Source: a halophilic archaeon
GTDB lineage: Archaea > Halobacteriota > Halobacteria > Halobacteriales > Haladaptataceae
Direction: 5' to 3'
DNA: 64,000 bases
Assembly: GCA_003298465.1 (NCBI GenBank)
Contig: QNGA01000003.1
Span: forward strand, 248,001 to 312,000
Position 1 is the first letter of the stretch; each line of letters begins with the position of its first letter. Both the position numbers and the translations under genes were made by a program. The notes beneath the pieces are model-generated. The model was given only the letters and a program-made list of their open reading frames with translations, was not told where the DNA came from and ran no database searches. This document shows positions 9,280 to 18,304 of this stretch, in pieces.

Positions 9280-9783
9280 ATGGACGTCCGACCGTACGAC
9301 CCCGGGCGCGACGCCGACGCGCTGTGGGCGCTGAAGCGCGCGTTCGAACTCGGTCTCGGCGACGGCACCGGCAGCGACGACAAGGGCGACAGGTACGCCG
9401 CCAAGGTGACCGACGCCTACCGGCGGCGCTACCTCGACTGGGTGGACCGCTGCGTCGCGGACGACGAACGCTGCGTCACCGTCGCCGCCCCCGAGGAGGC
9501 CGGGGCGGACGAGGCGCTCGCCGGCTACGCGTTCGTCCTCCCCGAGCGCCTCGCCATGATATGGGACGCCGCAGTGCTGAACGAGATATACGTCCGACCG
9601 GAGTACCGCGGCACGGGCGTCGCAGACGACCTCGTCGCGGCCGCCGTCGCGCTCGCCGAGTCCCAGGACCTGCCGCTGGACCGCCTGGTGCTCGACGTCG
9701 ACCGCGAGAACGACCGCGCGCAGGCGTTCTACGAGCGCCACGACTTCGAACACTGGGGCGAGATGGTCGCGCGGAAGCTCTGA
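9280..9783 (+). CDS. GNAT family N-acetyltransferase
   Basis: A 167-residue GCN5-related acetyltransferase. The core is visible: 'EIYVRPEYRGTGVADDLVAAAV' (about residues 105-126) is the acetyl-CoA-binding motif A with the R/Q-x-x-G-x-G/A loop, followed by 'LDVDRENDRAQAFYERHDFE' (about 138-157), the C-terminal motif. The acceptor (protein, tRNA, amine or antibiotic) cannot be predicted. It begins 25 bases after the hydrolase gene on the same strand, so the two may be cotranscribed. Confidence 0.85.
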   Translation: MDVRPYDPGRDADALWALKRAFELGLGDGTGSDDKGDRYAAKVTDAYRRRYLDWVDRCVADDERCVTVAAPEEAGADEALAGYAFVLPERLAMIWDAAVLNEIYVRPEYRGTGVADDLVAAAVALAESQDLPLDRLVLDVDRENDRAQAFYERHDFEHWGEMVARKL

Positions 9784-9828
9784 GTCGGGAAACCAGCCGT
9801 TACCCGCCCACCGTCGACGGACTCCGGC

Positions 9829-11082
9829 CTACAGCGGTTCGCCGAAGGCGTAGACGGTCTGGTGGCCCGTCACTTCGACGTCGAGGAAGTCGCCGGGTTC
9901 GACGCCGTGTTCGCTCGCGTTCTGGACGATGACCTGCCGGTACGCGGAGTCGCGACACTTCACGGAGTCGCCGGTCCCCTCCTCGACGGCCAGCACGCGG
10001 CGGCGGTCGCCGACCATCGACTCGTAGGCCTCGGCGACCACGTCCATCTTCAACTCGGACATCGCCTTCGAGCGGTCCTTCTTCACCTGGCCGCCGAGGC
10101 CCTTCATCTCGGCGGCGTCGGTGTTCGGGCGCTTCGAGAACCGCGTGACGTTGATCTTCTCCGGCCGGGCCTCGCGGAGCAGGGCCATGCTCTGTTCGTG
10201 GTCGCGCTCCGTCTCGGTCGGGAAGCCGACGATGAAGTCCGTCGAGAGCGTCCAGTAGTCCAGGGCGTCGTCGAACGTCTCGACGACCTCGACGAACTCC
10301 TCGACCTGGTGCTGGCGGCGCATGTCGCCGAGCACGTCGTCGCTGCCGGACTGGACCGGCGCGTGGATGAAGTCGTAGAGCTTCTCGTGCTCGGCGAAGG
10401 TCTCGGCGAGTTCCTCGCGGATGCCGTGGACGCCCTTCGGGTTCGCCATCCCGACCCGGACCCGGAACTCGCCGTCTATCTCGGTGCAGATGCGCTCCAG
10501 CAGGACGTGGAGCTTGCGCTCCCCGTCGTCCCAGCCGTAGACGCCCGTGTCCTGGCCCGTGATGCGGAGCTCCTTCGCGCCGGCGTGGACGAGCGCGCGG
10601 GCCTTCTCGACGTTCTCCTCGACGGAGGGGGAGTCTATCTTGCCCGTCGCGTGCTTCGTGATGCAGTACGAGCAGTCGCTCATACAACCCCTGGCGATGG
10701 GGAGGATGCCGACGACGCCGTCCAGCACCGGTTCGACGCCGGGACCGGGGTTCGGACACTCGCCGTTCGTCACGGCCGTCGGCACGTCGTCCCAGTGGAG
10801 CACCTGGGCGTCGACGTCCTCCTCGCGGAACTGCTCTCCCTGCGCCAGGGCCATACAGCCGGTGACGATGAGGTCGGCGGTCTCCTCGTCGAGTTCCCTG
10901 GCCCGGCGCAGCATGTTCCGCTCCGTCTTCTCGACGACGGTGCAGGTGTTCATGATTGCGACGTCGGCCTCGTCCGGTCCGTCGACGCGGTAGTGGCCGG
11001 CATCGCGGAGCGCGGACTCTATCTGGCGGCTCTCGCCGCGGTTGGAGGTGCAGCCGTACGTCTCGATGTGGTACCGGGCCAT
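9829..11082 (-). CDS. tRNA t6A37 methylthiotransferase (MtaB/CDKAL1-like)
   Basis: A 417-residue radical-SAM methylthiotransferase. Cysteines of the N-terminal UPF0004 domain are in 'ETYGCTSNRGE', 'MNTCTVVEKT' and 'VTGCMA', binding the sulfur-donor cluster. The radical-SAM motif is 'CMSDCSYC' (C-x3-C-x2-C, about residue 131), preceded by 'GILPIARG'. A TRAM RNA-binding domain closes the protein (about 355-417). The archaeal/eukaryotic group of this family converts t6A to ms2t6A at position 37 of tRNAs reading ANN codons. All cluster ligands are present. It is monocistronic and converges with the GNAT gene. Confidence 0.92.
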   Translation of the reverse strand: MARYHIETYGCTSNRGESRQIESALRDAGHYRVDGPDEADVAIMNTCTVVEKTERNMLRRARELDEETADLIVTGCMALAQGEQFREEDVDAQVLHWDDVPTAVTNGECPNPGPGVEPVLDGVVGILPIARGCMSDCSYCITKHATGKIDSPSVEENVEKARALVHAGAKELRITGQDTGVYGWDDGERKLHVLLERICTEIDGEFRVRVGMANPKGVHGIREELAETFAEHEKLYDFIHAPVQSGSDDVLGDMRRQHQVEEFVEVVETFDDALDYWTLSTDFIVGFPTETERDHEQSMALLREARPEKINVTRFSKRPNTDAAEMKGLGGQVKKDRSKAMSELKMDVVAEAYESMVGDRRRVLAVEEGTGDSVKCRDSAYRQVIVQNASEHGVEPGDFLDVEVTGHQTVYAFGEPL

Positions 11083-11350
11083 TCGCTGACGGGACGTTGT
11101 CGCTACGCGGGCAAAAACGCGACGAATCGACGAGACTCCGGCGTCGGCACGCCGGCCGCCGAACGCCGCCGCGACGGTCGGACCGTCGAGAGCGACGCGC
11201 TCTTTCGCGGTGGCCGCGGCCCGACCACCACACGGTCACCCCGCGGAGACAGAAACGCCGTTTCGCACGCGTTTCGAGCGCGTTAACGGCCGCCTAACTC
11301 TCGCTCGGACCGAACTTTCAAACCCGTCGGCGTCGTCTTCACGTCGTGTC

Positions 11351-12556
11351 ATGACCGTCCGCTCCGCCGTCGTGCTGGCCGCCGGGGAGGGTGCTCGCCT
11401 CCGGCCGCTCACCCGGAACCGGCCCAAACCGATGCTGCCGGCGACGACCCGGCCCGTCCTGTCGTACGTCCTCGACGCGCTCGTCGAGGCGGGCGTCGAG
11501 GAGATGACCCTCGTGGTCGGCTACCGGCGCGACCGGGTACAGGACCACTTCGGGGACGAACACCGCGGCGTGAGCCTCTCGTACGTGGTCCAGGACGCGC
11601 AACTCGGTAGCGGTCACGCCCTGCTGGCCGCTCGCGCGGCGGTCGACGGCCCGTTCCTGGCGGTCAACGGCGACCAGGTCGTCGCCCCGGAGGTGGTCGC
11701 CGACGTGCGCGAGGCGTTCGGCGACGGCGTCGCGGACGGCCACCCGACGGCGGCGCTGGCCGTCGTCGAGCGCGCCGACGTGAGCGAGTACGGAGCGGTC
11801 GTGCTGAACGACGACCGCGTCACCGAACTCGTGGAGAAGCCGGGCTCCGACCGGTACAGCCTGCTCAACGCCGGCGTGTACGCGTTCGACGAGGGAATCT
11901 TCGACGCCCTCGACTCGACGCCGCGGGTCGACGGGGAACTGGCGCTGACCGACACGCTCCGTCGACTCGTCGCCGCCGGGCGCGTCCGGGGCGTCCGGAC
12001 GAGCGGCTCCTGGGTCGACGCGACCCGCCCCTGGGACCTGCTCTCCGTCTCGCACGAACTGCTCGTGGCCGGCTGCGTCGACGAACCCGAACGCGACGAG
12101 CGCGTCTGGGTCGCCGACGGGGCCGAGGTGCACGAGAGCGCCACCCTCCGGCCGCCGGTCGTCGTCGGAGCGGACTGTACGGTGGCGGCCGGGGCCGTCG
12201 TCGGTCCCGACGTCGCGCTCGGGCGGAACGTGACCGTGGGCGCGAACGCGGTCGTCGAGGCGTCCGTGCTCGACGACGACACCCGGGTCGGCCCCAACGC
12301 CACCCTCGTGGACTGCGTGACGGGCCAGGGCGTCCGCCTCGGTGCGGGAGCCACCGTCCCGGGCGGCCCCGGCGACGTGCGCGTCGACGACGTCGTCCAC
12401 GAAGACGAGCGACTCGGGGCGCTGCTGGCCGACCGCGTCCGCGCCGCGGGCGACGCGAGCTTCGCGCCGGGGACGCTCGTCGGTCCCGGGACGACGATCG
12501 CCGCCGGCGCGTCGGTCTCCGGCACCGTCGCAGAGCGGGTGACCGTGATTCGATGA
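11351..12556 (+). CDS. sugar-phosphate nucleotidyltransferase with left-handed beta-helix
   Basis: A 401-residue GlmU-like enzyme. Residues 1-230 are the nucleotidyltransferase: 'VVLAAGEGARLRPLTRNRPKPML' (the G-x-G-x-R-x5-P-K signature), 'VNGDQVV' (metal-binding Asp region), 'LVEKPGS' and 'NAGVYAF'. Residues about 250-400 are hexapeptide repeats ('GADCTVAAGAVVGPDVALG', 'VGANAVVEASVL') forming a beta-helix. It should make a UDP- or dTDP-sugar, either by uridylylation/thymidylylation alone or with acetyl transfer. Two GT genes in the window are potential users of the product. The start at 11351 places the nucleotide-binding loop at the usual distance; the upstream open frame lacks conservation signals. 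Confidence 0.88.
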   Translation: MTVRSAVVLAAGEGARLRPLTRNRPKPMLPATTRPVLSYVLDALVEAGVEEMTLVVGYRRDRVQDHFGDEHRGVSLSYVVQDAQLGSGHALLAARAAVDGPFLAVNGDQVVAPEVVADVREAFGDGVADGHPTAALAVVERADVSEYGAVVLNDDRVTELVEKPGSDRYSLLNAGVYAFDEGIFDALDSTPRVDGELALTDTLRRLVAAGRVRGVRTSGSWVDATRPWDLLSVSHELLVAGCVDEPERDERVWVADGAEVHESATLRPPVVVGADCTVAAGAVVGPDVALGRNVTVGANAVVEASVLDDDTRVGPNATLVDCVTGQGVRLGAGATVPGGPGDVRVDDVVHEDERLGALLADRVRAAGDASFAPGTLVGPGTTIAAGASVSGTVAERVTVIR

Positions 12557-12737
12557 CGACCGGTCGCGGACGACGATTGCTCCCTCTCGTGCCACAATTT
12601 TTATACGCGAGTCGGTCGATGTTTCGAACGAATAACCCGTGAAAATCCCGGATTCCGAGCGACTGCTTCGTCGGGAGCCAGATGGTGATAGACATCTTAC
12701 ACGCGCTGACGACGCCGTCGTTTGCTGAATCGAAGGG

Positions 12738-12746
12738 GCTATAAGT
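12738..12746 (+). promoter_or_regulatory. TATA box deciding the GT2 start
   Basis: 'GCTATAAGT' lies 25-30 bases before the ATG at 12768, the normal archaeal spacing from TATA to transcription start. This supports a leaderless message and argues against the in-frame ATG at 12747, which almost touches the box. Confidence 0.6.
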
Positions 12747-12767
12747 ATGCTAGAACAGTGTGACGAT

Positions 12768-13679
12768 ATGGCTTCCGAGCGGGCGCCTGTATCTGTCGTT
12801 ATTCCCGTCTACAACGATCCTCGGGGGATTCGGATGACGCTCGACGCCGTGACGGACCAGACCTATCCGTCGGACGCGTACGAGGTCCTGGTCGCCGACA
12901 ACGGCTCGACCGACGATACCCGCGAGGTGGTCCGGGAGTACGTCGACCGTTTTCCGGACCTCGTGACGCTTCTCGTCGAGGACGAAGTACAGGGACCCGC
13001 GGCCGCCCGGAACGAGGCAATCAGGAACGCCAGCGGCGACATCCTGGCGTTCATCGACGCAGACATGACGGTCGAGAAGACGTGGCTGGAGGACGCCGTC
13101 GAGTCGCTCGAGGGCAACGACTGGGACTACATGGGCTGTGACGTCGAGATATACCTCGAAGACGGAAAGGACACGCTCACGGCCAAGTACAACCAGATAT
13201 TCGGCTTTCCCATCCAGCGGTACATCGAGGAACAGCAGTTCTCCGGCACGGGCTGTCTCGTCACGCGGAAGGAGGTGTTCGACGACGTCGGCCTGTTCGA
13301 CGAGCGCCTGTTCTCCGGCGAGGACGAGGAGTTCGGCAACCGCGTCCACGACGCCGGCTTCGACCAGCACTACCAGCCGGCGATAACGATGTACCATCCG
13401 GCCCGGGCGTCGCTGCCCTCCTTCCTGAAGAAGCACTTCCGACTCGGTCGCGGGAAGGCCCAGATGCAGCGCTACCACCCCGAGCGCGTCGAGAAACCGA
13501 GCGTCCTCAATCCGCGCCACTACCTCCCGCCCCACCCGGTGCGATTCTACCGGCGGGTGACGGAGGCGGCGTCGGTGTCAGCGACCGACGTCCTCCTGCT
13601 GTATCTCATCGCGTACGCGAAGCGGCTGACCGCGACCGCCGGCTGGGCGTACGAGCACTTCGGCTCCGAGGAGAGCTAG
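12768..13679 (+). CDS. GT2-type glycosyltransferase
   Basis: A 303-residue inverting glycosyltransferase of the GT-A fold. 'VSVVIPVYNDPRG' begins the nucleotide-binding half, 'ADNGSTDDT' and 'AFIDADMTVEKTWLE' carry the DxD metal/nucleotide site, and 'FDERLFSGEDEEFGNRV' contains the ED-x-E-F-like catalytic region. The C-terminus has a basic segment ('FRLGRGKAQMQRYHPERVEK') and a hydrophobic helix (about 265-290) that may hold it at the membrane. The likely role is extension of a surface glycan. The start was chosen from the TATA position (12738-12746). Confidence 0.88.
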   Translation: MASERAPVSVVIPVYNDPRGIRMTLDAVTDQTYPSDAYEVLVADNGSTDDTREVVREYVDRFPDLVTLLVEDEVQGPAAARNEAIRNASGDILAFIDADMTVEKTWLEDAVESLEGNDWDYMGCDVEIYLEDGKDTLTAKYNQIFGFPIQRYIEEQQFSGTGCLVTRKEVFDDVGLFDERLFSGEDEEFGNRVHDAGFDQHYQPAITMYHPARASLPSFLKKHFRLGRGKAQMQRYHPERVEKPSVLNPRHYLPPHPVRFYRRVTEAASVSATDVLLLYLIAYAKRLTATAGWAYEHFGSEES

Positions 13680-13849
13680 CTCCGGCGGCAGACCCCCGTC
13701 CGGTCGAACGGCGTTCGTCCCGCACGCCGTCACCGGAAAGAATCCCCGTGACGACAGCTATTTGGGTGCTGGAGCGCCAAGCATACACGGAAATCCCATG
13801 ACGTCGCTCATGGACACGCCAGGCCCCAGCCAGGGGCGGTTCACCACAC

Positions 13850-15310
13850 ATGGACGATACAGCGAAATATCTCATTCACGCCGACATCACCGCCGACGGG
13901 GTGGTAGAGCGGAGTGACGTCGTCGGTGCGATCTTCGGCCAGACCGAGGGTCTGCTCGGGGACGACCTCGACCTGCGCGACCTCCAGCAGTCCTCGAAGG
14001 TCGGTCGCATCGACGTGAGCGTCGACAGCGAAAACGGCCAGTCGTTCGGGCACGTCACCATCGCCAGCAGCCTCGACAAGGTAGAGACGGCCATCCTCGC
14101 CGCCGCCCTCGAAACCATCCAGCGCGTCGGTCCCTGCCGCGCCAGCGTCAGCGTCGCCAGCATCGAGGACGTGCGCGCCGCCAAGCGGCGGGAAGTCGTC
14201 GACCGGGCGAAGGAACTCCTGTCGTCGTCGTTCGACGACAGCGTCATGACCAGCGACGAGATACTGGAGGAGGTTCGCCGGAGCGTCCGCGTCGAGGACA
14301 TCACCGAGTACGAGGGACTGCCGGCCGGCCCGAACGTCGTCGACAGCGACGCCGTCATCGTCGTGGAGGGCCGGGCGGACGTGCTGACCCTGCTCCGATA
14401 CGGCGTCAAGAACGGCGTCGCGGTCGAGGGGACGAACGTCCCCGACTCGGTCGCCGAACTCACCCAGGAACGCACGACGACGGTGTTCCTCGACGCCGAC
14501 CGCGGCGGCGACCTCATCCGGAAGGAACTCGAACAGGTCGCCGACGTCGACTACGTGGCGGTCGCGCCCCCCGGAAAGTCCGTCGAGGACCTCTCGCGCG
14601 ACGAGGTGATGACCGCGCTCCGCAACAAGCGTCCCTTCGAAGCGTTCGTCGAGGGCGAGACCGCGGCCGCGACCGACGGCAGCGTCTTCCCCGCTCCCGA
14701 ACGCGACCCGTCCGGTTCCGACACCGACCCGTCCGTCGAGGGCGAGGACGCAGCGACGGACGCGGATGCAGTGACCGACGAGGACGGGACCGTCGCGACG
14801 GACGGCGCGAGCGCGTCCGGCCCGGCCGAATCGGAGACGGCCGCCTCCCCTGCCGGGTCCGAGGGGTCCGCGTCGACGTCGCCCGCCGACGCCGAGACGC
14901 CGGCCGTGGCGTCGACCGCGACGGAGAACGAGCCGTCGGCCGACACCGACGAAAACGTCGCCGACGAGACTGCTTCCGACGAGAACGCCTCTGACGGCGA
15001 GTCGGACGCGGATTCGGCCCCCGAGACGCTGCGCGGGCACGTCGACGCGGTCGTCGGCGGCGAACGGGGAACCGCCCGCCTCCTCGACGCGACGTTCTCG
15101 GTCGTCGACGAGGTGCCGGCCGAGGAGGCGTTCGACGCCGTCGAGAGCGCGGCGGAGACGCCGCACGCCGTCGTCGTCGACGGGACCGTCGGCCAGCGAC
15201 TCCTCGACGTGGCGGCCCAGCGCGGCGTCGACCACGTCGTCGCTCGCGAGGAAGGCGAGTTCGTCAAGAAACCGACCAGCGTGCGCGTGCTGACCGCCGA
15301 CGGCCTCTGA
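13850..15310 (+). CDS. dnaG: archaeal DnaG primase-like protein
   Basis: A 486-residue archaeal DnaG. The N-terminal archaeal region (1-165) starts 'MDDTAKYLIHADITADG'. The TOPRIM domain spans about 165-250, with 'VIVVEGRADVL' (catalytic Glu at 173) and 'FLDADRGG' (Asp-x-Asp at 215/217) intact. Residues about 272-385 are a Ser/Thr/Ala/Asp/Glu-rich low-complexity insert, and residues about 386-486 are a conserved C-terminal segment ending 'KKPTSVRVLTADGL'. In archaea DnaG is linked both to RNA primer synthesis and to the exosome; which role dominates in this organism cannot be told. It is monocistronic. Confidence 0.95.
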   Translation: MDDTAKYLIHADITADGVVERSDVVGAIFGQTEGLLGDDLDLRDLQQSSKVGRIDVSVDSENGQSFGHVTIASSLDKVETAILAAALETIQRVGPCRASVSVASIEDVRAAKRREVVDRAKELLSSSFDDSVMTSDEILEEVRRSVRVEDITEYEGLPAGPNVVDSDAVIVVEGRADVLTLLRYGVKNGVAVEGTNVPDSVAELTQERTTTVFLDADRGGDLIRKELEQVADVDYVAVAPPGKSVEDLSRDEVMTALRNKRPFEAFVEGETAAATDGSVFPAPERDPSGSDTDPSVEGEDAATDADAVTDEDGTVATDGASASGPAESETAASPAGSEGSASTSPADAETPAVASTATENEPSADTDENVADETASDENASDGESDADSAPETLRGHVDAVVGGERGTARLLDATFSVVDEVPAEEAFDAVESAAETPHAVVVDGTVGQRLLDVAAQRGVDHVVAREEGEFVKKPTSVRVLTADGL

Positions 15311-15365
15311 AACGCCGACCGTCGGCGAAACGCGCTCTTTCTCTCGACCCCGGCGCTGGCCGTCC

Positions 15366-15821
15366 TCAGAGGTCCCTCGCCAGCAGGATGGCGTCGGCTC
15401 CGTCCGCGTAGTAGTCCGCTTCTCTGCCCCGTTCGACGAACCCCAGCGAGTCGTACAGCGCCCGGGCCGGCCCCGCGTCCGGCCGGACCGCGAGCGTCAC
15501 CCGCGAACAGCCACGGTCCCGGAGGCGGTCGAACGCGGTCGCGAGGAGGCGGCGCGCTCGTCCCTCCCGGCGACGGGCGGGTTCGACGGCGAGTTCGGCG
15601 ACGTAGGCCGCCTCGCCGCCCGGAACGACGAGGGCGTAACCGACTGGGACGTCCGCCGCGGACGCGTCCGCCGTCCCGGACGCGTCGCCCGCGGCGGTCG
15701 AGACGAGGACCAGCGGCGGGCCATCGACGGCGTACTCCAGTAACTGGGGCGTCGGCTCCGGCAACCACTCCCGGACTCGACGGAGGCGCGGCAGGTCGTC
15801 GGGACGGGCGTCGCGAATCAC
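15366..15821 (-). CDS. GNAT family N-acetyltransferase
   Basis: A 151-residue acetyltransferase beginning at GTG 15821 ('VIRDARPDDLPRLRRVREWL'). The acetyl-CoA site is 'YVAELAVEPARRREGRARRLL' (about residues 85-105), followed by 'VTLAVRPDAGPARALYDSLGF' (split here for length), the standard C-terminal half. The start codon overlaps the stop of the DUF92 gene by four bases (GTGA), so translation of the two is likely coupled. The layout resembles RimI-like protein acetyltransferases, but the substrate is unknown. Nearby genes do not suggest one. Confidence 0.82.
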   Translation of the reverse strand: MIRDARPDDLPRLRRVREWLPEPTPQLLEYAVDGPPLVLVSTAAGDASGTADASAADVPVGYALVVPGGEAAYVAELAVEPARRREGRARRLLATAFDRLRDRGCSRVTLAVRPDAGPARALYDSLGFVERGREADYYADGADAILLARDL

Positions 15822-17128
15822 GACAGGCCCGCCAGCAGCGCGAGCGCGCCCCCGAGAATCGCGCCGGAGAGGGTGGCGAGGAAGTTGACGGTCTGGTTGC
15901 CGACCAGTTCGCCCTCGACGGTCGCTCCGAGCAGGCTGTCGACCGTCATCCCGCCGACGCCGGCCAGCGCGACGACGGCACCGCCGAGAGCGCCGACCGT
16001 CCCGAACAGGACGACGGCGATGGCCGCGACGATGGTGGCTCCGAACGCGCCGGCGAGTTCCCCCTGCCAGGTGACGCCGCCGTCCGTCCCCGGTTCGACC
16101 TTCTCCAGCGTGGTGATGAGCCGCGGGTCGTCGAAGACGCCGCCGATCTCGCTGGAGAGCGTGTCGCTCATCGCGGTGGCGATGCTGCCGGCGAACGCGA
16201 ACAGGAACACGTCGCCGGCGAACGGGAGGTGTGCCCGCGCGGCGAACGCGATGACGGCGACGAGCGCGACGGCCGCGTTGCCGAGGACGTTGCCGCCGCC
16301 GCGCGCACCCTCGTTGGCCTCGGCGACGCCGTTGTCGCGCTTCTCGTCGTAGCGGAACTTCGTCGAGAGGCTTCCGAGCGCGAAAAACGAGATGAGGACG
16401 GCGAACCACGGGTACCCGCCGAGGACTATCGTCAGCAGCGCGAGCAGCGCCCCGGTGAGCATCCCCGTGACGCTGGCGGTGTCGAGCGCCCACGAGAGGT
16501 AACCGAACCCGACCGTGACGGCGATGGCGAGCGCCACTTCGAGCAGCGTCACGTTCACGGTGAGGACGGTGAACAGCCACAGGAGCAGCGCGACGGAGAA
16601 GAGCACGAGCGGGTCGTCGCGCTCGAACAGCACCGAGCGCAACAGCGCCGCAAGGAGCGCGCCGCTGGCGGCGAGGAAGACGACCTCCGGAAGGCTCCCT
16701 ACGCCCGCTGGGACGACCGTCAGCGCGACCGACTGGGCGGCTATCGCGGCGACGAACCCGCCGAGCGCGAACGCCGCGGTGGCCGCGATGGCCGACGACG
16801 ACCGCTGGCGGGCGAGACGCTCCGCGAGGTTCCCGTACGAGAGCAGGAGGACGGCCGCCACGAACGCGTGGACCGGCAGGTCGACGAGCATGACGAGCAT
16901 CGCCAGTCCGGCGGTCGCGAAGGCGAAGGCCGCCAGACCGCGCAGGCGACCCTCCCGACGGTCGCTCGGTCTCGCGAGGAGGTCGAACGCCTTCCCCTCG
17001 TCGACGACGAGTGCGAGCGCTCCGAGCGCCGCGAACAGGGCGGCGACGCCCGCGACCAGCACGGACGCGGCGAGCGCGAGCGTTCCGATTCCGGCGAACG
17101 CCGCTGCCCGCCGAACACTCTGGTTCAC
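15818..17128 (-). CDS. DUF92 family membrane protein
   Basis: A polytopic membrane protein of about 436 residues with roughly a dozen hydrophobic segments. The C-terminal half (from about residue 215) is the DUF92 domain: 'TGMLTGALLALLTIVLGGY', 'FALGSLSTKFRYDEK', 'GGNVLGNAAVALVA', 'IATAMSDTLSSEIGG' and 'GGMTVDSLLGATVEG'. DUF92 includes plant VTE6, a phytyl-phosphate kinase, so prenyl-phosphate phosphorylation is a reasonable guess. The frame extends to a GTG at 17155; the GTG at 17128 ('VNQSVRR') is preferred because a TATA-like 'GTTAAG' lies about 30 bases before it. It is coupled to the following GNAT gene. Confidence 0.8.
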   Translation of the reverse strand: MNQSVRRAAAFAGIGTLALAASVLVAGVAALFAALGALALVVDEGKAFDLLARPSDRREGRLRGLAAFAFATAGLAMLVMLVDLPVHAFVAAVLLLSYGNLAERLARQRSSSAIAATAAFALGGFVAAIAAQSVALTVVPAGVGSLPEVVFLAASGALLAALLRSVLFERDDPLVLFSVALLLWLFTVLTVNVTLLEVALAIAVTVGFGYLSWALDTASVTGMLTGALLALLTIVLGGYPWFAVLISFFALGSLSTKFRYDEKRDNGVAEANEGARGGGNVLGNAAVALVAVIAFAARAHLPFAGDVFLFAFAGSIATAMSDTLSSEIGGVFDDPRLITTLEKVEPGTDGGVTWQGELAGAFGATIVAAIAVVLFGTVGALGGAVVALAGVGGMTVDSLLGATVEGELVGNQTVNFLATLSGAILGGALALLAGLS

Positions 17129-17217
17129 GTTATTGGCCGTTTTGGTGACGCACACTTAACGGTTCCCGAAGGGCGCGGTCCTCACGCGGAGGGGACGAGT
17201 CGTCGGCGGAGCGACGG

Positions 17218-17793
17218 TCACTCGAAGTCGCGGCGCATCGCGATCTCGAACCACGGACAGAGCCGCAGTTGGCGGTACCACTTCGGGTTGTCGTGGAGGC
17301 GCTCGTACGGCACCCACATCAGGCCCGCGACCTCCTCCTCGTCGGGGTCGAGGCTGGTGTCGTCGAGGGTGACCTGCAGGACCGCACACACCTCGTGTTC
17401 GACGCCCTCGTTCGGGTAGTAGCGCTTGTACTCGAAGCGGTCGGTCAACTCGACGTCGCCGTACTGGTCCGGCGAGATGCCCAGTTCCTCCTCGAGGCGC
17501 TGGCGCGTCGCCTCGTGCTGGGTCTGGTCCCGCTCGGGGTGGGAGGCGACGGTGCCGTCCCAGTAGGTGTCCCAGAGGCGCTTGTCGGGACTGCGCTGGG
17601 CCAGCAGGATGTTGCCGTCGCCGTCGAAGACGAGCGAGGTGAACGCTCGGTGGCGGGTGCCGTCGCCCATGTGGGCTTCCAGTCGGTTGACGATTCCCTG
17701 CTCGTTGTCGTCTTCGTCCACCGCGACGACGTGTTGCTCCGCGTTCTCGTGGGTGGCGTCCTCGGACGACCCGGATGCGCTGTCAGCGCTCAT
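17218..17793 (-). CDS. idi: type 1 isopentenyl-diphosphate isomerase-like NUDIX protein
   Basis: A 191-residue NUDIX protein of the IDI-1 type. 'HRAFTSLVFD', 'NILLAQRSPDKRLWDTYWDG', the NUDIX helix 'ATRQRLEEELG' (about 95-105), 'EHEVCAVLQ' (Glu132 and Glu134, the metal-site pair) and 'CPWFEIAMRRDF' match IDI-1 in order. IDI-1 interconverts isopentenyl and dimethylallyl diphosphate for archaeal lipids. One thing is odd: the segment aligned with the catalytic Cys motif (V-C-G-H-P in E. coli) reads TVASHP, with Ala83 at the Cys position. Either the haloarchaeal enzyme uses different chemistry or this is a related NUDIX hydrolase. The acidic N-terminus (1-30) is a typical haloarchaeal extension. 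Confidence 0.8.
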   Translation of the reverse strand: MSADSASGSSEDATHENAEQHVVAVDEDDNEQGIVNRLEAHMGDGTRHRAFTSLVFDGDGNILLAQRSPDKRLWDTYWDGTVASHPERDQTQHEATRQRLEEELGISPDQYGDVELTDRFEYKRYYPNEGVEHEVCAVLQVTLDDTSLDPDEEEVAGLMWVPYERLHDNPKWYRQLRLCPWFEIAMRRDFE

Positions 17794-17932
17794 GCCATTA
17801 CAGACGCGCTATCGTTTTCAAAATCTCTTCGAAAAGCTCCTGATGGGCTCGCGGTTGAATTACCGCGTCCGGCCTCCGTCGCCCCGCCGACGCGTCGCCC
17901 CGCGACCGACGGTCCGCCGTCGTCCCGCGTCC

Positions 17933-18304
17933 TCAGTGCTCAACCTCGACGGAACTGCCGAGATACTTCGAGACGACCGCCGCGACGGAGTCGTCCTTGA
18001 ACTCGGGGAGGTTCGCTCGAATCCCGTCTTTCAGCGCCTCGTAGTACTCCTCGTCGGTGCGGAGCGCGCGATACTCGACGCTCGTGACGGCGACGCCGAG
18101 CGCCTCGCTCGTCAGCTCGCGGAAGTGTCGCTCGTCGCCTATCTCGCCGCGCCAGAGGTTGTCGCGGAAGAACAGCCAGCCCTCCTCGCCCGGCGGGTCG
18201 GCCGTCCGGGAGAGACGCGTCTCGAACTCCTCCGGGTCGATGCTGACGCCGCCACTCGCCGGTTCGACGCGGAACCGGACCGCGAAGACGTACCGGGCGT
18301 CCAT
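17933..18304 (-). CDS. LWR-salt protein
   Basis: A 123-residue haloarchaeal protein of unknown function with the family's signature segment 'FFRDNLWRGEIGDERHF' (about residues 46-62) containing Leu-Trp-Arg. No membrane segment or known domain was seen. Its ATG (18304) overlaps the stop codon of the upstream pterin dehydratase gene by one base, so the two are translationally coupled and probably functionally linked. The C-terminus 'VVSKYLGSSVEVEH' matches the pattern I recall for the family. Confidence 0.75.
   Translation of the reverse strand: MDARYVFAVRFRVEPASGGVSIDPEEFETRLSRTADPPGEEGWLFFRDNLWRGEIGDERHFRELTSEALGVAVTSVEYRALRTDEEYYEALKDGIRANLPEFKDDSVAAVVSKYLGSSVEVEH

Noticed and set aside
12639..12728. 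Short GTG-initiated ORF (29 residues) after a clear 'TTTTTATACG' TATA-like box near 12598-12607.
   Set aside because: The box is well formed, but the start is weak, the peptide matches nothing I know and the reading frame shows no clear coding bias. It may instead drive a short leader or RNA. Not enough to list as a gene.
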